Below the pieces are notes generated by a model. That model made no database searches, had not been told where the DNA came from, and saw only the letters and a program-made list of their open reading frames with translations. The position numbers were made by a program, and so were the translations under genes. From positions 1 to 50,177 of the forward strand of contig CAMWPM010000011.1 of assembly GCA_947176235.1 (NCBI GenBank): a stretch of 50,177 nt of DNA. The letters are read 5' to 3'. Origin of the DNA: an uncultured Bacteroidales bacterium (GTDB taxonomy: Bacteria; Bacteroidota; Bacteroidia; Bacteroidales; Muribaculaceae). The number at the start of each line of letters is the position of its first letter. The first letter of the stretch is position 1. Shown here one piece after another: positions 31,822 to 40,276 of the stretch.

Positions 31822-34317
31822 TTAAGTGAGGGTGATGACGGTGATGCCGGCGCCGCCGAGCTGGACGTGTTCGTCGCGGTAGGACTGGACGCCTGGGACG
31901 GTATCGAGGTATTGTCGAAGTGCCTGACGAAGTGCGCCGGTGCCGGTGCCGTGGAGGATGCGGACCTGGCGGGCGTTGAACTGGATGGCGTCGTCGATGA
32001 AGTAGGTGACTGCCTGCAGTGCTTCGTCGACGCGCATTCCGCGGACGTCGATCTCTTGCTTGAAGTGAAGCCGGCGCTCACGCATGGCGTCGGTGGTGGC
32101 GGCGCTGATGAAGGAGGCTTTGGCTGTGGCTCCGGAGTCGGGACGCGCCATTGTGGGCTTGAGGCGTACGAGGGCGACGGTGGTCTTGAGCATTCCGAAT
32201 GCTACAACGGCGTTGTTGCCCTGGATTTCGATAATCTTGCCGGGTGTGCCTTGTCCGTCAAGCTTGACGAAGTCGCCGACGGCGAGAGGACGGGGCTGGA
32301 GGCGGGAGGGGGATTCGGTGGCTGAGGAGCGTTTTTTGCGACGAGGAGCACGTGCAAGTGCTTTCGGCTCAGGGACTGACGCTGTGGAATCGGCGTCGGA
32401 GAGACGTAATTTTTCGGCTTGCAGACGGCGGCGGGCTTCGAGGGTGGCTTCTTTTTCTGCCTGTGACTTGCGGATGTCGCGGATGGTGCGCTCGACGGCG
32501 GCGTTGCTCTCGTCGAGGATGCGACGTGCCTGCTCGCGGGCATCGGCAATTATGTCGCGGCGCTGCTGGCGGAGAGTGTCGGCGTCCTGCTCGTACTGTG
32601 CGAGGACTTCGTCCATGCGTTTTTCCTTGCGGCGGATGTCGGAACGCTTGTTTTCCCAGTATTTTTTGTCGCGTGCGATGTCGAGGAGGTAGCGATCGAG
32701 GTTGATGTAGTCGCTACCGACAATTTCTTCGGCTTCAGAGAGGATGGACTGGGGGAGCCCGGTCTTGCGGGCGATCTCGATGGCGAAGGAGCTTCCGGGG
32801 TTGCCGATGGAGAGGCGAAAGAGGGGCTGCATGAGGTGACGGTCGTAGAGCATGGATCCGTTGATCAGCCCCGGGGTGTCCTCAGCCATCTGCTTGAGGT
32901 TCTGATAGTGGGTGGTGATGACTCCCCAGATGCCTTGCCGGTTGAACTGCCCGAGGATTGCCTGGGCTATGGCTCCTCCAATCTGCGGCTCGGTGCCTCC
33001 GCCAAATTCGTCGATGAGGACGAGGGTGGATGAGTTGCCCCGCTGAAGGAAGTGCTTCATGTTGCGGAGGTGAGAGGAATAGGTGGAGAGGTCGTTCTCG
33101 ATGGACTGGTCGTCGCCGATGTCGATGAAAATATCGTCGAAGATCCCCATGTGGGAGTTTTCGTAGAGCGGGGGGAGGAGTCCGCACTGCATCATGTACT
33201 GGACGGTGCCGACGGTCTTGAGGCAGACGGACTTGCCGCCGGCGTTGGGACCGGAGATTATGAGGATGCGGGATGCGGGGGAAGAAAGAGAGATGTCGAG
33301 GGGTACGATCTCTTTGCCCTGACGGCGGAGGGAGAGGAGAAGGACTGGGTGGACAGCGTGGTACCACTCGATTTCGGGGGAGGGGGAGAGGTGGGGGAGA
33401 ATTCCTCCGATTTCGGACGCATAACGTGCTTTGGCACGGATGAAGTCGAGGTGCCCCATGACGGAGAGGGATGCAAGGATCTCGTCGAGGCGGGGTCGGA
33501 TGACGTCGGCTATCTCGACCATTATGCGGGTGACTTCGCGGCGCTCCTCGATGGTGAGCTCGCGAATGCGGTTGTTGACTTCAACGATTTCGGCGGGTTC
33601 GATAAAGAATGTCTTGCCGGATGCGGATTCGTCGTGAACGATGCCCGAGATCTTGCGCTTGTGCATGGGAGAGACCGGAAGCACGAGGCGACCATCGCGG
33701 ACGGATGGGGTGACGTCGGGGTCGAGGTAGCCTTCTCCGACGGCGCGGGAGATGACGCGGCGCATGATGGAGTTGACGGTGCCGGATGTGGCGGCAAGGC
33801 TGCGACGGATGTCGGCGAGAGCCGGGGAGGCGTTGTCGCGGACATTGCCGAAGCGATCAAGAATGCGGTCGATGAGGCGGGATAGGTCGGGGAAATCGAG
33901 GAGCGTGGACGTGACGTCGGCAAGGGCGGGGAGGGTGGAACCACCATTTTCGTCGCGTCGAGACGCCATGAATGTGTAGGTGGAGTTGATGGCGGAGAGC
34001 GAGGCTGCCAGGCGCTGAAGGTCGGCGGGGGGGAGAAATGTGCCTACCACACGGAGGCGGGCAAGCTCGGGACGGAGATCATGGACGCCATCGATCGAGA
34101 TGGATTTGGATCCGTCGCCGTCGGCACTCTCGTCACCGGACAAGAGAGAAAGCATCTCACTGACAGCACGGAGAGATGAGGTGACGGCTTCGAAATCGGA
34201 AAGAAACGACATGTCGTCGACCCAGGGTGTGCCGAGCGTCGTGGCGCAGAATTGGCGGAGAGAGGCGCGAACGGCGTCGAAGCCTATCTTATTTTCAAAA
34301 TTATCGGGATAAGTCAT
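31822..34317 (-). CDS. mutS2: MutS2-type ATPase with Smr domain
   Basis: An 831-residue protein of MutS2 layout. The N-terminal core and lever regions (about 1-300) lack the mismatch-binding domain of MutS1. The ABC-type ATPase has Walker A ISGPNAGGKS, LVLIDEFGGGTEP as Walker B and GVITTHYQNLKQ. A charged coiled coil (about 535-625) leads to a basic linker and a C-terminal Smr domain (about 755-831) with IDVRGMRVDEALQAV and LHGTGTGALRQAL. MutS2 proteins are tied to suppressing recombination or rescuing collided ribosomes through the Smr nuclease; which applies here is unknown. The opposite-strand frames over it are shadows. Confidence 0.95.
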   Translation of the reverse strand: MTYPDNFENKIGFDAVRASLRQFCATTLGTPWVDDMSFLSDFEAVTSSLRAVSEMLSLLSGDESADGDGSKSISIDGVHDLRPELARLRVVGTFLPPADLQRLAASLSAINSTYTFMASRRDENGGSTLPALADVTSTLLDFPDLSRLIDRILDRFGNVRDNASPALADIRRSLAATSGTVNSIMRRVISRAVGEGYLDPDVTPSVRDGRLVLPVSPMHKRKISGIVHDESASGKTFFIEPAEIVEVNNRIRELTIEERREVTRIMVEIADVIRPRLDEILASLSVMGHLDFIRAKARYASEIGGILPHLSPSPEIEWYHAVHPVLLLSLRRQGKEIVPLDISLSSPASRILIISGPNAGGKSVCLKTVGTVQYMMQCGLLPPLYENSHMGIFDDIFIDIGDDQSIENDLSTYSSHLRNMKHFLQRGNSSTLVLIDEFGGGTEPQIGGAIAQAILGQFNRQGIWGVITTHYQNLKQMAEDTPGLINGSMLYDRHLMQPLFRLSIGNPGSSFAIEIARKTGLPQSILSEAEEIVGSDYINLDRYLLDIARDKKYWENKRSDIRRKEKRMDEVLAQYEQDADTLRQQRRDIIADAREQARRILDESNAAVERTIRDIRKSQAEKEATLEARRRLQAEKLRLSDADSTASVPEPKALARAPRRKKRSSATESPSRLQPRPLAVGDFVKLDGQGTPGKIIEIQGNNAVVAFGMLKTTVALVRLKPTMARPDSGATAKASFISAATTDAMRERRLHFKQEIDVRGMRVDEALQAVTYFIDDAIQFNARQVRILHGTGTGALRQALRQYLDTVPGVQSYRDEHVQLGGAGITVITLT

Positions 34318-34360
34318 TGATAAACGGGAAATCGCAAAAGATAGAATGAGAAAGAGAAAA

Positions 34361-34368
34361 CAAAGTTA
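34361..34368 (-). promoter_or_regulatory. -7 element of mutS2
   Basis: TAACTTTG on the minus strand, 43 bp before the mutS2 ATG. No TTG at the ideal -33 distance. Confidence 0.55.
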
Positions 34369-34520
34369 ATGAAAAAAAGAAGAATAATAGAAGGGTGATT
34401 CAACAATTTTAAGGCATGAGTGTTATAATTATAAAAAACGAGATTAACACACCGACCGCTGTCGGGCCCCACGACCGGGCAACGGCCGCAAAAAACAAAC
34501 TATTTAAAACTTTAATTATT

Positions 34521-35078
34521 ATGAAAGCCTTTAGTTTTTCAAAGATCGGCACTTCCAAGTATTGGTGGATCGTGCTATTAGTAGGGATTTTGTTTGTAAT
34601 AGGCGGCTTTGCCTATTGGTTCTGGCCAGCAGCAGGCTATGCAGTAGCCTCCCAGATATTCGGCTGGCTTCTGATCCTCGCCGGCGTGGTGCAGCTCTGC
34701 GTGTCGGCAGGAGAGAATCGCCCGAAAGGGTGGGGCTGGTGGCTCGCCGGCGGTGTGATTGACATGTTTGTGGGCTTCATGCTCGTGCGCAGCATCATCC
34801 TCTCAGAAGTTGTCTTCCCATATTTCCTTGCAATCATCTTCATCTTCTGGGGTATCAGCGCCCTCTGCAATTCAGTAAGTGCAAGAGACGGTCGCTACTG
34901 GTGGGTACAGCTCATCAATGGTATCCTTCTGCTGATCATCGGTTTCTTCTTCCTTGAGGCCGGCTACGTGCAGAACATGATGATGGTTTCGTTCCTGACC
35001 GCACTTGCCTTCATCTACTGGGGCTTCACCATCGCAATGGCAAGCTACGACATGAAGCCTGTTCCCACTCAGGAATAA
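34521..35078 (+). CDS. HdeD/DUF308-like membrane protein
   Basis: From the ATG at 34521 the protein is 185 residues with six hydrophobic helices in three pairs (WWIVLLVGILFVIGGFAYWF, GWLLILAGVVQL, GWWLAGGVIDMFVGFMLV and so on). The repeated helix pattern with glycine-rich turns is that of the DUF308/HdeD family of inner-membrane proteins, some of which are linked to acid resistance. The function here is not shown. The longer upstream frame lacks family similarity and is GC-rich, so it is not used. Monocistronic: a strong terminator follows at 35110. Confidence 0.86.
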   Translation: MKAFSFSKIGTSKYWWIVLLVGILFVIGGFAYWFWPAAGYAVASQIFGWLLILAGVVQLCVSAGENRPKGWGWWLAGGVIDMFVGFMLVRSIILSEVVFPYFLAIIFIFWGISALCNSVSARDGRYWWVQLINGILLLIIGFFFLEAGYVQNMMMVSFLTALAFIYWGFTIAMASYDMKPVPTQE

Positions 35079-35109
35079 TCACAGAAAGAAATAATTTGAA
35101 AGAATAACC

Positions 35110-35161
35110 CCGTGGGGTCGGCAGAGCCGAAAAAAGGTGAGCCGGTCCCACGGCTTTTTTT
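35110..35161 (+). terminator. Intrinsic terminator after the DUF308 gene
   Basis: A 13-bp stem with two wobble pairs (35110-35122 with 35141-35153; outer CCGTGGG/CCCACGG) followed by seven T. Confidence 0.9.
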
Positions 35162-35214
35162 GCGATCCTATAAAAAAAGTGCTTTTTTGGCAGTAGATTA
35201 TGCGGGAAAAGTGT

Positions 35215-35222
35215 TATATTTG
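35215..35222 (+). promoter_or_regulatory. -7 element of the Trp/Gly-rich protein gene
   Basis: TATATTTG, exact -7 consensus. The nearest TTG (35187-35189) is 25 bp upstream, longer than usual. It predicts a leader of about 240 bases. Confidence 0.55.
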
Positions 35223-35229
35223 TAAAAAG

Positions 35230-35468
35230 TTATGGCTTGAGGAGGAATAGAAGTTTACCGGATTAAACCATCGAGCCATAAGTCAGTCTAAAACAATAAG
35301 AAACAATAAATATAAGGGACAAATCGCCGGGGCTGACGCTCTCTGTCCGTCAAGAAGATGCGAGCTGACTTGACCAAGCCAAGCTTAATTCAGACCTACA
35401 GCGGGAATAACTCCGAGAAAATCCATCACAAGAAAAACTATCTCTCACTAAAATAACAGGAACAAGAC
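35230..35468 (+). promoter_or_regulatory. Long structured 5' leader or small RNA, unidentified
   Basis: No reading frame of note. Three inverted repeats are visible: TTATGGCTTGA/TCGAGCCATAA (35230-35240 and 35271-35281, one wobble, with an inner GTTTA/TAAAC), GGACA/TGTCC (35317-35321 and 35344-35348) and GTCAAG/CTTGAC (35349-35354 and 35369-35374). The last roughly 60 bases before the ATG are A-rich and unstructured. I cannot match it to a riboswitch class. It could be a regulatory leader or a separate small RNA. Confidence 0.4.
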
Positions 35469-36638
35469 ATGAAACTCTTTAAGGCATTTCTCACGATGGC
35501 CGTCATTATGGCCGGTAGCGCAAGTGGCGTCATGGCACAGAACAACTACTATGACGACGACTTATATTATAAAGCCTCAAAGGCCACAAAGAGCACTGAA
35601 AAGAAGCAGACGACGGCGAAGAAAACAAAATCGTCGGCACAGGTTAACAACAGCACAATGCGCATCGATGATGCGAACTATAACTATCACTATGTGGGTA
35701 TCGGCAACGATGCGTACATACCCAACGTTTCAGTAGACATGCCCGGCAGCGATAACTATGAGGTGAATTCGGGCAATACGCGCGACGTGGACGAGTACAA
35801 CCGCAGAAATCATGCCAAGCGCGAGCAGACGGATTCGATAACGCTTCAGCAGTTTGAGGCAGGGGACTTTCCTTTCAGCCGCCGCATCGAGCGTTTCCAC
35901 AATCCGGATGTGATCGCATCGTCGGATGACGAGGATCTGAAAGATTACTATTATTACGACGCAGCACAGCGTGAACAGCCTGTGACGGAAGTGAATATCT
36001 ATCTCAACAATAATCCCTGGTGGGGCGGCTACTACAATCCGTGGTGGTACAGAAACTCGTGGGCTTACGGCGGCTGGGGCTGGAACAGCTGGTACGATCC
36101 GTACTGGTCATGGGGTCCGTCGTGGAGCTGGGGCTGGGGATATGATCCCTACTGGGGTCCGTCGTGGGGCTGGGGGTATCCCGGCTGGATCGGCGGAGGC
36201 AGCGTAGCCCATCGTCCTCTGTCGCCCGGTGCCACAATGACCCACCGTCCGGCATCCGGTGCAGCCAACGGAAGCTGGAGCGGAACGAGCGGAGGGCGCC
36301 GGTACGGAACGACAACCGGCAATCGCGGCACAACGATAGGCGGAAACCGCGGTAACGGAGGCACCTCCATCAATGCGGGAACGTCGACAAGCGAAGGTAG
36401 GCGTGTAAGTCAGGGCAGCCGTCAGGGAGCCCGCGGCACAGCTGTCAACAACAATAATAATACCAACAGCAACCGCAGAACGACCACGACCAACAGCAAC
36501 CGTAACTCCAACAGCAATTCAAGCTGGGGCACGAGCGCGGGCAGCCGAGGAAGCACCGGCGGATTCGGCGGATTCGGTGGTGGCGGAGGCGGCAGCCGAG
36601 GCACATCGGGCGGCGGAGGCCGCGGAGGCCGCAGATAA
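35469..36638 (+). CDS. Secreted Trp/Tyr/Gly-rich low-complexity protein
   Basis: A 389-residue protein with a signal peptide (MKLFKAFLTMAVIMAGSASG, cleavage near VMA-QNN). Residues about 22-55 are Lys/Thr-rich. A middle acidic part (about 60-175) contains YNYHYVGIGNDAYIP and FPFSRRIERFHNPD. A striking aromatic block follows (about 180-240), with repeats such as NPWWGGYYNPWW and WGWGYDPYWGP. The tail (about 250-389) is Gly/Ser/Asn/Thr/Arg-rich, ending in poly-Gly and GRGGRR. I do not recognise a family. The composition suggests a surface or matrix-like protein or a self-associating domain. It follows a long structured leader. Confidence 0.85.
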   Translation: MKLFKAFLTMAVIMAGSASGVMAQNNYYDDDLYYKASKATKSTEKKQTTAKKTKSSAQVNNSTMRIDDANYNYHYVGIGNDAYIPNVSVDMPGSDNYEVNSGNTRDVDEYNRRNHAKREQTDSITLQQFEAGDFPFSRRIERFHNPDVIASSDDEDLKDYYYYDAAQREQPVTEVNIYLNNNPWWGGYYNPWWYRNSWAYGGWGWNSWYDPYWSWGPSWSWGWGYDPYWGPSWGWGYPGWIGGGSVAHRPLSPGATMTHRPASGAANGSWSGTSGGRRYGTTTGNRGTTIGGNRGNGGTSINAGTSTSEGRRVSQGSRQGARGTAVNNNNNTNSNRRTTTTNSNRNSNSNSSWGTSAGSRGSTGGFGGFGGGGGGSRGTSGGGGRGGRR

Positions 36639-36723
36639 CGCGCTCTCTACCGAGGCACAGCATACGATGCTTACAAAAATCAAAGCGATCTATACTTTAC
36701 ACTAAATTACTGACAACCAAAAG

Positions 36724-38346
36724 ATGAAAAAGACAACCCTCGTTTCAATAGCCGCCCTTGCGGCAAGCATAGCAGCACACGGACAGAGTGCGGTCGACGC
36801 TTACTCCATAACCCAGAGCGATCTTCGCGGTACGGCACGCTACATGAGTATGGCAGGTGCCTTCGGAGCCTTAGGTGCCGACCTTTCGAGTCTGAACTCT
36901 AATCCGGCAGGTATCGGAGTGTACCGCGGCAGTCAGATCGGACTGACACTTGACCTTGACGTGACGTCGAGCAAGACCACTACACCCGGAATGACAATGA
37001 GCGGCGACAGCAAGACGCATTTCGCCTGCAATAATTTCGGCTATGTGGGGACGATACAGCTTGGAAGCGACAGCCCTCTGCGGACATTTTCGTGGGGTGC
37101 CACGTACTCGCGCGTAGCATCGTTTGACCGCGACTATCAGGGTGCATTCCGTTCGCTCGGGACTTCGATGACCAATTATATCGCGGGATTCTCCAACGGC
37201 TATGAACCCGGAACGCTTTCATACGGAAAGGATTACAATCCCTATACACAGTCAAACGCCGACTGGCTCAGTATCCTTGCATATAATTCGTACATGATCA
37301 ACTCGGTGACTGACAGAGACGGATACGAGACAGATCAGTACCAGGGACTATTTCAGAACGGGAGCAGCGCCAACTCGGAGTTCTACGTGAGAGAGCGCGG
37401 CCATCTGGACGAGTACTCGATCAATTTCGGCGGAAATCTGGCTGACGTGGTGTACTGGGGTATCGGAATCGGTATTTCGGATCTTACGTACAGCAAGGCA
37501 ATCTTCTACGACGAGGAGATAGATAATGCGCTTGCACCGGATCCGAGCGGAAAAGGCTACGTAAGCGGTCAGGGCGAGAGCGCGTATTTCAGCCTTAACA
37601 ATTACAAGAGAATCACCGGCAACGGATTCAACTTCAAGCTGGGCGTGATCGTGAAGCCGATTGATGAGTTCAGACTCGGATTTGCCGTGCACACACCGAC
37701 ATACTTCGACCTCAACCAGTCGTACGGAGCAGAAACAAACTACAGCTATTCGACATTCGTCACGAAGGAAAATCCTGACGGAGCGGGTTCGGACTATAGT
37801 GACGACGCCTATTTCGGCTACAAACTTCGTTCGCCGTGGAGGTTGAATGTGAGTGCCGCAACAGTGATTGGCGGTCGCTTCATCCTGTCGGCAGAATATG
37901 AATATGCCGCTTACGACAAAATGAAATTCCCAAGATATGAGGGGTACGGATTCGATGATCTGAATTCTGACATCAAGAATTTCTTCCAGACCCAGAATAC
38001 TCTCCGGCTTGGTGCAGAGTTCCGAGTTACTCCTCAGCTGAGTCTCCGTGCCGGTTACAGCTACTCGTCAAGCAATGTGAAGGCTGATGCCAACGACGGC
38101 AATCTGGAGATATTCACGTCGGGTACGGATCCCTCGTTCACGTTCAACAGCGGCAGCACGCAATACGTGACTTGCGGACTCGGCTATTCAATAAGCCGCA
38201 ACTTCTCGATAGATGCTGCTTACGTGCACAAGCAGAGAGAGTCGACGTTCCATCCGTTCACTTCGTGGGACACGACGCTTGCACCGACAGCATCGTTGAC
38301 ATCGAACGACAATAATATTGTTCTGACAGCAACTTATAAGTTCTGA
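36724..38346 (+). CDS. OmpP1/FadL/TodX-family outer-membrane transporter
   Basis: A 540-residue protein. The signal peptide MKKTTLVSIAALAASIAAHG is followed by AVDAYSITQSDLRGTARYMS and MAGAFGALGADLSSLNSNPAG, the N-terminal hatch signature of Bacteroidota FadL-like proteins. The rest is a series of amphipathic strands ending NNIVLTATYKF with a terminal aromatic, as in 14-stranded barrels. FadL relatives move hydrophobic compounds across the outer membrane; the substrate here is not known. It is 85 bp after the Trp/Gly-rich protein gene, with which it may be co-transcribed, and ends at the terminator at 38377. Confidence 0.9.
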   Translation: MKKTTLVSIAALAASIAAHGQSAVDAYSITQSDLRGTARYMSMAGAFGALGADLSSLNSNPAGIGVYRGSQIGLTLDLDVTSSKTTTPGMTMSGDSKTHFACNNFGYVGTIQLGSDSPLRTFSWGATYSRVASFDRDYQGAFRSLGTSMTNYIAGFSNGYEPGTLSYGKDYNPYTQSNADWLSILAYNSYMINSVTDRDGYETDQYQGLFQNGSSANSEFYVRERGHLDEYSINFGGNLADVVYWGIGIGISDLTYSKAIFYDEEIDNALAPDPSGKGYVSGQGESAYFSLNNYKRITGNGFNFKLGVIVKPIDEFRLGFAVHTPTYFDLNQSYGAETNYSYSTFVTKENPDGAGSDYSDDAYFGYKLRSPWRLNVSAATVIGGRFILSAEYEYAAYDKMKFPRYEGYGFDDLNSDIKNFFQTQNTLRLGAEFRVTPQLSLRAGYSYSSSNVKADANDGNLEIFTSGTDPSFTFNSGSTQYVTCGLGYSISRNFSIDAAYVHKQRESTFHPFTSWDTTLAPTASLTSNDNNIVLTATYKF

Positions 38347-38376
38347 GCGTGAACAGAATATAAAGGTAACAAAACG

Positions 38377-38432
38377 CACACACCTCCATGCTCCGATGAA
38401 CGCGAGAGTGAAGGAGGTGTGTGATTCTTTTA
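38377..38432 (+). terminator. Intrinsic terminator after the FadL-type gene
   Basis: A perfect 11-bp stem (CACACACCTCC at 38377-38387 with its complement at 38413-38423), a 25-base loop, then ATTCTTTTAA. The loop is long, so efficiency is uncertain. Confidence 0.75.
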
Positions 38433-38457
38433 ATAACAGCACTATAAACCAACTGCC

Positions 38458-40059
38458 ATGAAGAAAAAACGTAATCTGCTGATTGCCGGCATAGTGATGT
38501 CGGTTGCCTGTCAGAGTGCCCAAGGAGTGAATCCCTATCTCCCTCTGTGGGAACATATTCCTGACGGAGAGCCTTATCTCTTTGATGATCCGGATAATCC
38601 GGGAAAGAAACGCGTCTACATATACGGGTCGCATGACAATAGAAAAACGGATTACTGCGGACTGGATCAAGTGGTGTGGTCGGCATCGCCTGACTCTCTC
38701 GGAGTATGGCGATATGACGGCGTGATATTCGAATCGAAAGTAGGAGCCGACGGCAGATTGCTTAACGAAGGGGGAATCGGTGACGTGCTTTTCGCCCCGG
38801 ATGTGGCAGAAGTGACACTCCCTGACGGAAAAAAAGAATATTATCTCTATCCAAACACTCAGAACGGCGGCCGCACTACAATGATAGCGAAGGCAGACCG
38901 TCCGGACGGACCTTTCAAGGTGTGCAACTGGAGCGGGACCAATCCGCATGAGACTGTGGGTGTGCTGCAATTTGACCCGGCAGTCTTTGTAGATGATGAC
39001 GGGAGAGTGTACGGTTACTGGGGCTTCATGAACTCAATGGCAGCTGAGCTCGATCCTGCAACGATGTGCACTGTGAAACCGGGGACGGAGATAATCACGG
39101 ATATGATTCCGAGTTTTCAGCAGGACAGTGTGTTCAGATTCTTCGAGGCAAGCTCAATCAGGAAAATTGACGGGAAATACGTGTTTGTGTACAGCCGCTG
39201 GTCGGCACCCGGAGAGTGGGGCCTTAAGGACACGAACTATACGCTCGGTTATGCCTACAGCGATAATCCACTCGGTCCATGGACCTATGGCGGCACTATC
39301 ATTGACGGACGCGGACGAGACACTGATGCCGATGGAAAAACGATAGTGACGGCAAGTCCGTCGGGCAATACACATGGCAGTATTCTGGAGATAAACGGAC
39401 AATGGTGGGTGTTCTTCCACCGCCAGACGGGCACTCAGGAATATTCACGACAGGCTATGGTCGCTCCGATAGACGTGAATGTGACCGATGACGGGCGAGT
39501 GGTGATAAGTGAGGGTGAAATGACTTCAGAAGGATTTGAAATCAACGGACTGGATCCCTTCAAGCGGTATCCGGCAGCGATCGCTTCGCATTATACGGGA
39601 CCGACACCTGCCTATCAGGATGGACAGGTGATGTATTCAGGTCCATACATAGAACCTCTATATATTGAAAATCCTGACGAGGTGAAGGATAATGCATACG
39701 ACCTGAGCATAAACTATAATCCGATGGTGCATATCACTGACGGATCGACTGTTGGATACAAATACTTTAATTTTGACGGTCTGGAGGGCGAAAAAAACGC
39801 CAAGCTACTGCTCGACATTATTCCGACCGGATTTGCCGGCACAATCAAGGTGTGGGCTTCGGCTCCTTGGAAGGGTGAACCAAAACAGATCGGTGAGGTG
39901 AAGATTGAAGGTGAGATGCCAGCTGAAGCTACGGAAATCAGTGTGGATCTTTACGGTCTTGATTGCCTGAAGGGTAAGCATCCTCTGTACCTTACGTTTG
40001 AATCGCCAAAGAAGGATGAGCCGATCTGTACGCTGAGGTATCTGGAGTTTGTGAAGTAA
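38458..40059 (+). CDS. Secreted glycoside hydrolase family 43 protein with C-terminal CBM-like domain
   Basis: A 533-residue protein with a signal peptide (MKKKRNLLIAGIVMSVACQS, cleavage near AQG). Residues about 25-365 read as a five-bladed GH43 propeller: an Asp-containing first blade (HIPDGEPYLFDDPDNPGKKR), QFDPAVFVDDDGRVYGYWGF (likely transition-state Asp), FFEASSIRKIDGKYVFVYSR (likely general acid Glu) and GNTHGSILEINGQWWVFFHR. GH43 enzymes remove arabinose, xylose or galactose from plant glycans. Residues about 400-533 form a beta-rich module resembling CBM6. No SusC/SusD or sugar regulator is near, so it is not in a typical polysaccharide utilisation locus. The exact substrate cannot be given. 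Confidence 0.9.
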   Translation: MKKKRNLLIAGIVMSVACQSAQGVNPYLPLWEHIPDGEPYLFDDPDNPGKKRVYIYGSHDNRKTDYCGLDQVVWSASPDSLGVWRYDGVIFESKVGADGRLLNEGGIGDVLFAPDVAEVTLPDGKKEYYLYPNTQNGGRTTMIAKADRPDGPFKVCNWSGTNPHETVGVLQFDPAVFVDDDGRVYGYWGFMNSMAAELDPATMCTVKPGTEIITDMIPSFQQDSVFRFFEASSIRKIDGKYVFVYSRWSAPGEWGLKDTNYTLGYAYSDNPLGPWTYGGTIIDGRGRDTDADGKTIVTASPSGNTHGSILEINGQWWVFFHRQTGTQEYSRQAMVAPIDVNVTDDGRVVISEGEMTSEGFEINGLDPFKRYPAAIASHYTGPTPAYQDGQVMYSGPYIEPLYIENPDEVKDNAYDLSINYNPMVHITDGSTVGYKYFNFDGLEGEKNAKLLLDIIPTGFAGTIKVWASAPWKGEPKQIGEVKIEGEMPAEATEISVDLYGLDCLKGKHPLYLTFESPKKDEPICTLRYLEFVK

Positions 40060-40114
40060 GAGCTTTGATTGCGTTCGGTGTGCGGGCGCGATGGAGTTGC
40101 TGCCTGCGGGGTGC

Positions 40115-40165
40115 GGGCGCGATTTATCTTGCTACGCAAGCGCTCAAGCGATTACGCGCCCCTAC
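40115..40165. repeat. Dispersed hyphenated palindrome, copy 3
   Basis: Starts GGGCGCGATTTATCTTGCTA, continues CGCAAGCGCTCAAGCGATTA and ends CGCGCCCCTAC. It matches the repeat at 9284-9335 almost base for base. A partial copy (TGCGGGCGCGAT) lies just before it at 40081-40092. It sits in the gap between the GH43 gene and the terminator at 40209. Confidence 0.8.
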
Positions 40166-40208
40166 AGTTACTCGGTTTCACTTATTAAGTAAATGACTCT
40201 GAAATAGG

Positions 40209-40246
40209 AAAGGCGATGTGTCAAGGATGACGCATCGCCTTTTATT
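40209..40246. terminator. Bidirectional terminator between GH43 and dnaJ
   Basis: A 15-bp stem with one wobble (40209-40223 with 40228-40242), a 4-base loop and T-rich flanks, placed between the convergent GH43 gene and dnaJ. Confidence 0.85.
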
Positions 40247-40276
40247 TATGGGAGAAAAATGAAATTTTAGTTTATT

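Noticed and set aside
33052-33885. 277-residue plus-strand frame over mutS2
   Set aside because: Antisense to intact mutS2, Gly/Asp/Val-rich low-complexity translation without motifs; produced by the GC-rich third positions of the real gene.
34416-34520. 35-residue N-terminal extension of the DUF308 protein
   Set aside because: The extension is not hydrophobic or family-like, and the ATG at 34521 is directly followed by the usual start of the family.
38188-38970. 260-residue reverse-strand frame across the FadL-type and GH43 genes
   Set aside because: Spans the terminator at 38377 and the ends of two well-supported genes; no domain or signal and no promoter.
38458-40059. Polysaccharide utilisation locus around the GH43 gene
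   Set aside because: No SusC/SusD pair, hybrid two-component regulator or further glycosidase is found nearby; the gene is flanked by a FadL-type barrel and dnaJ.
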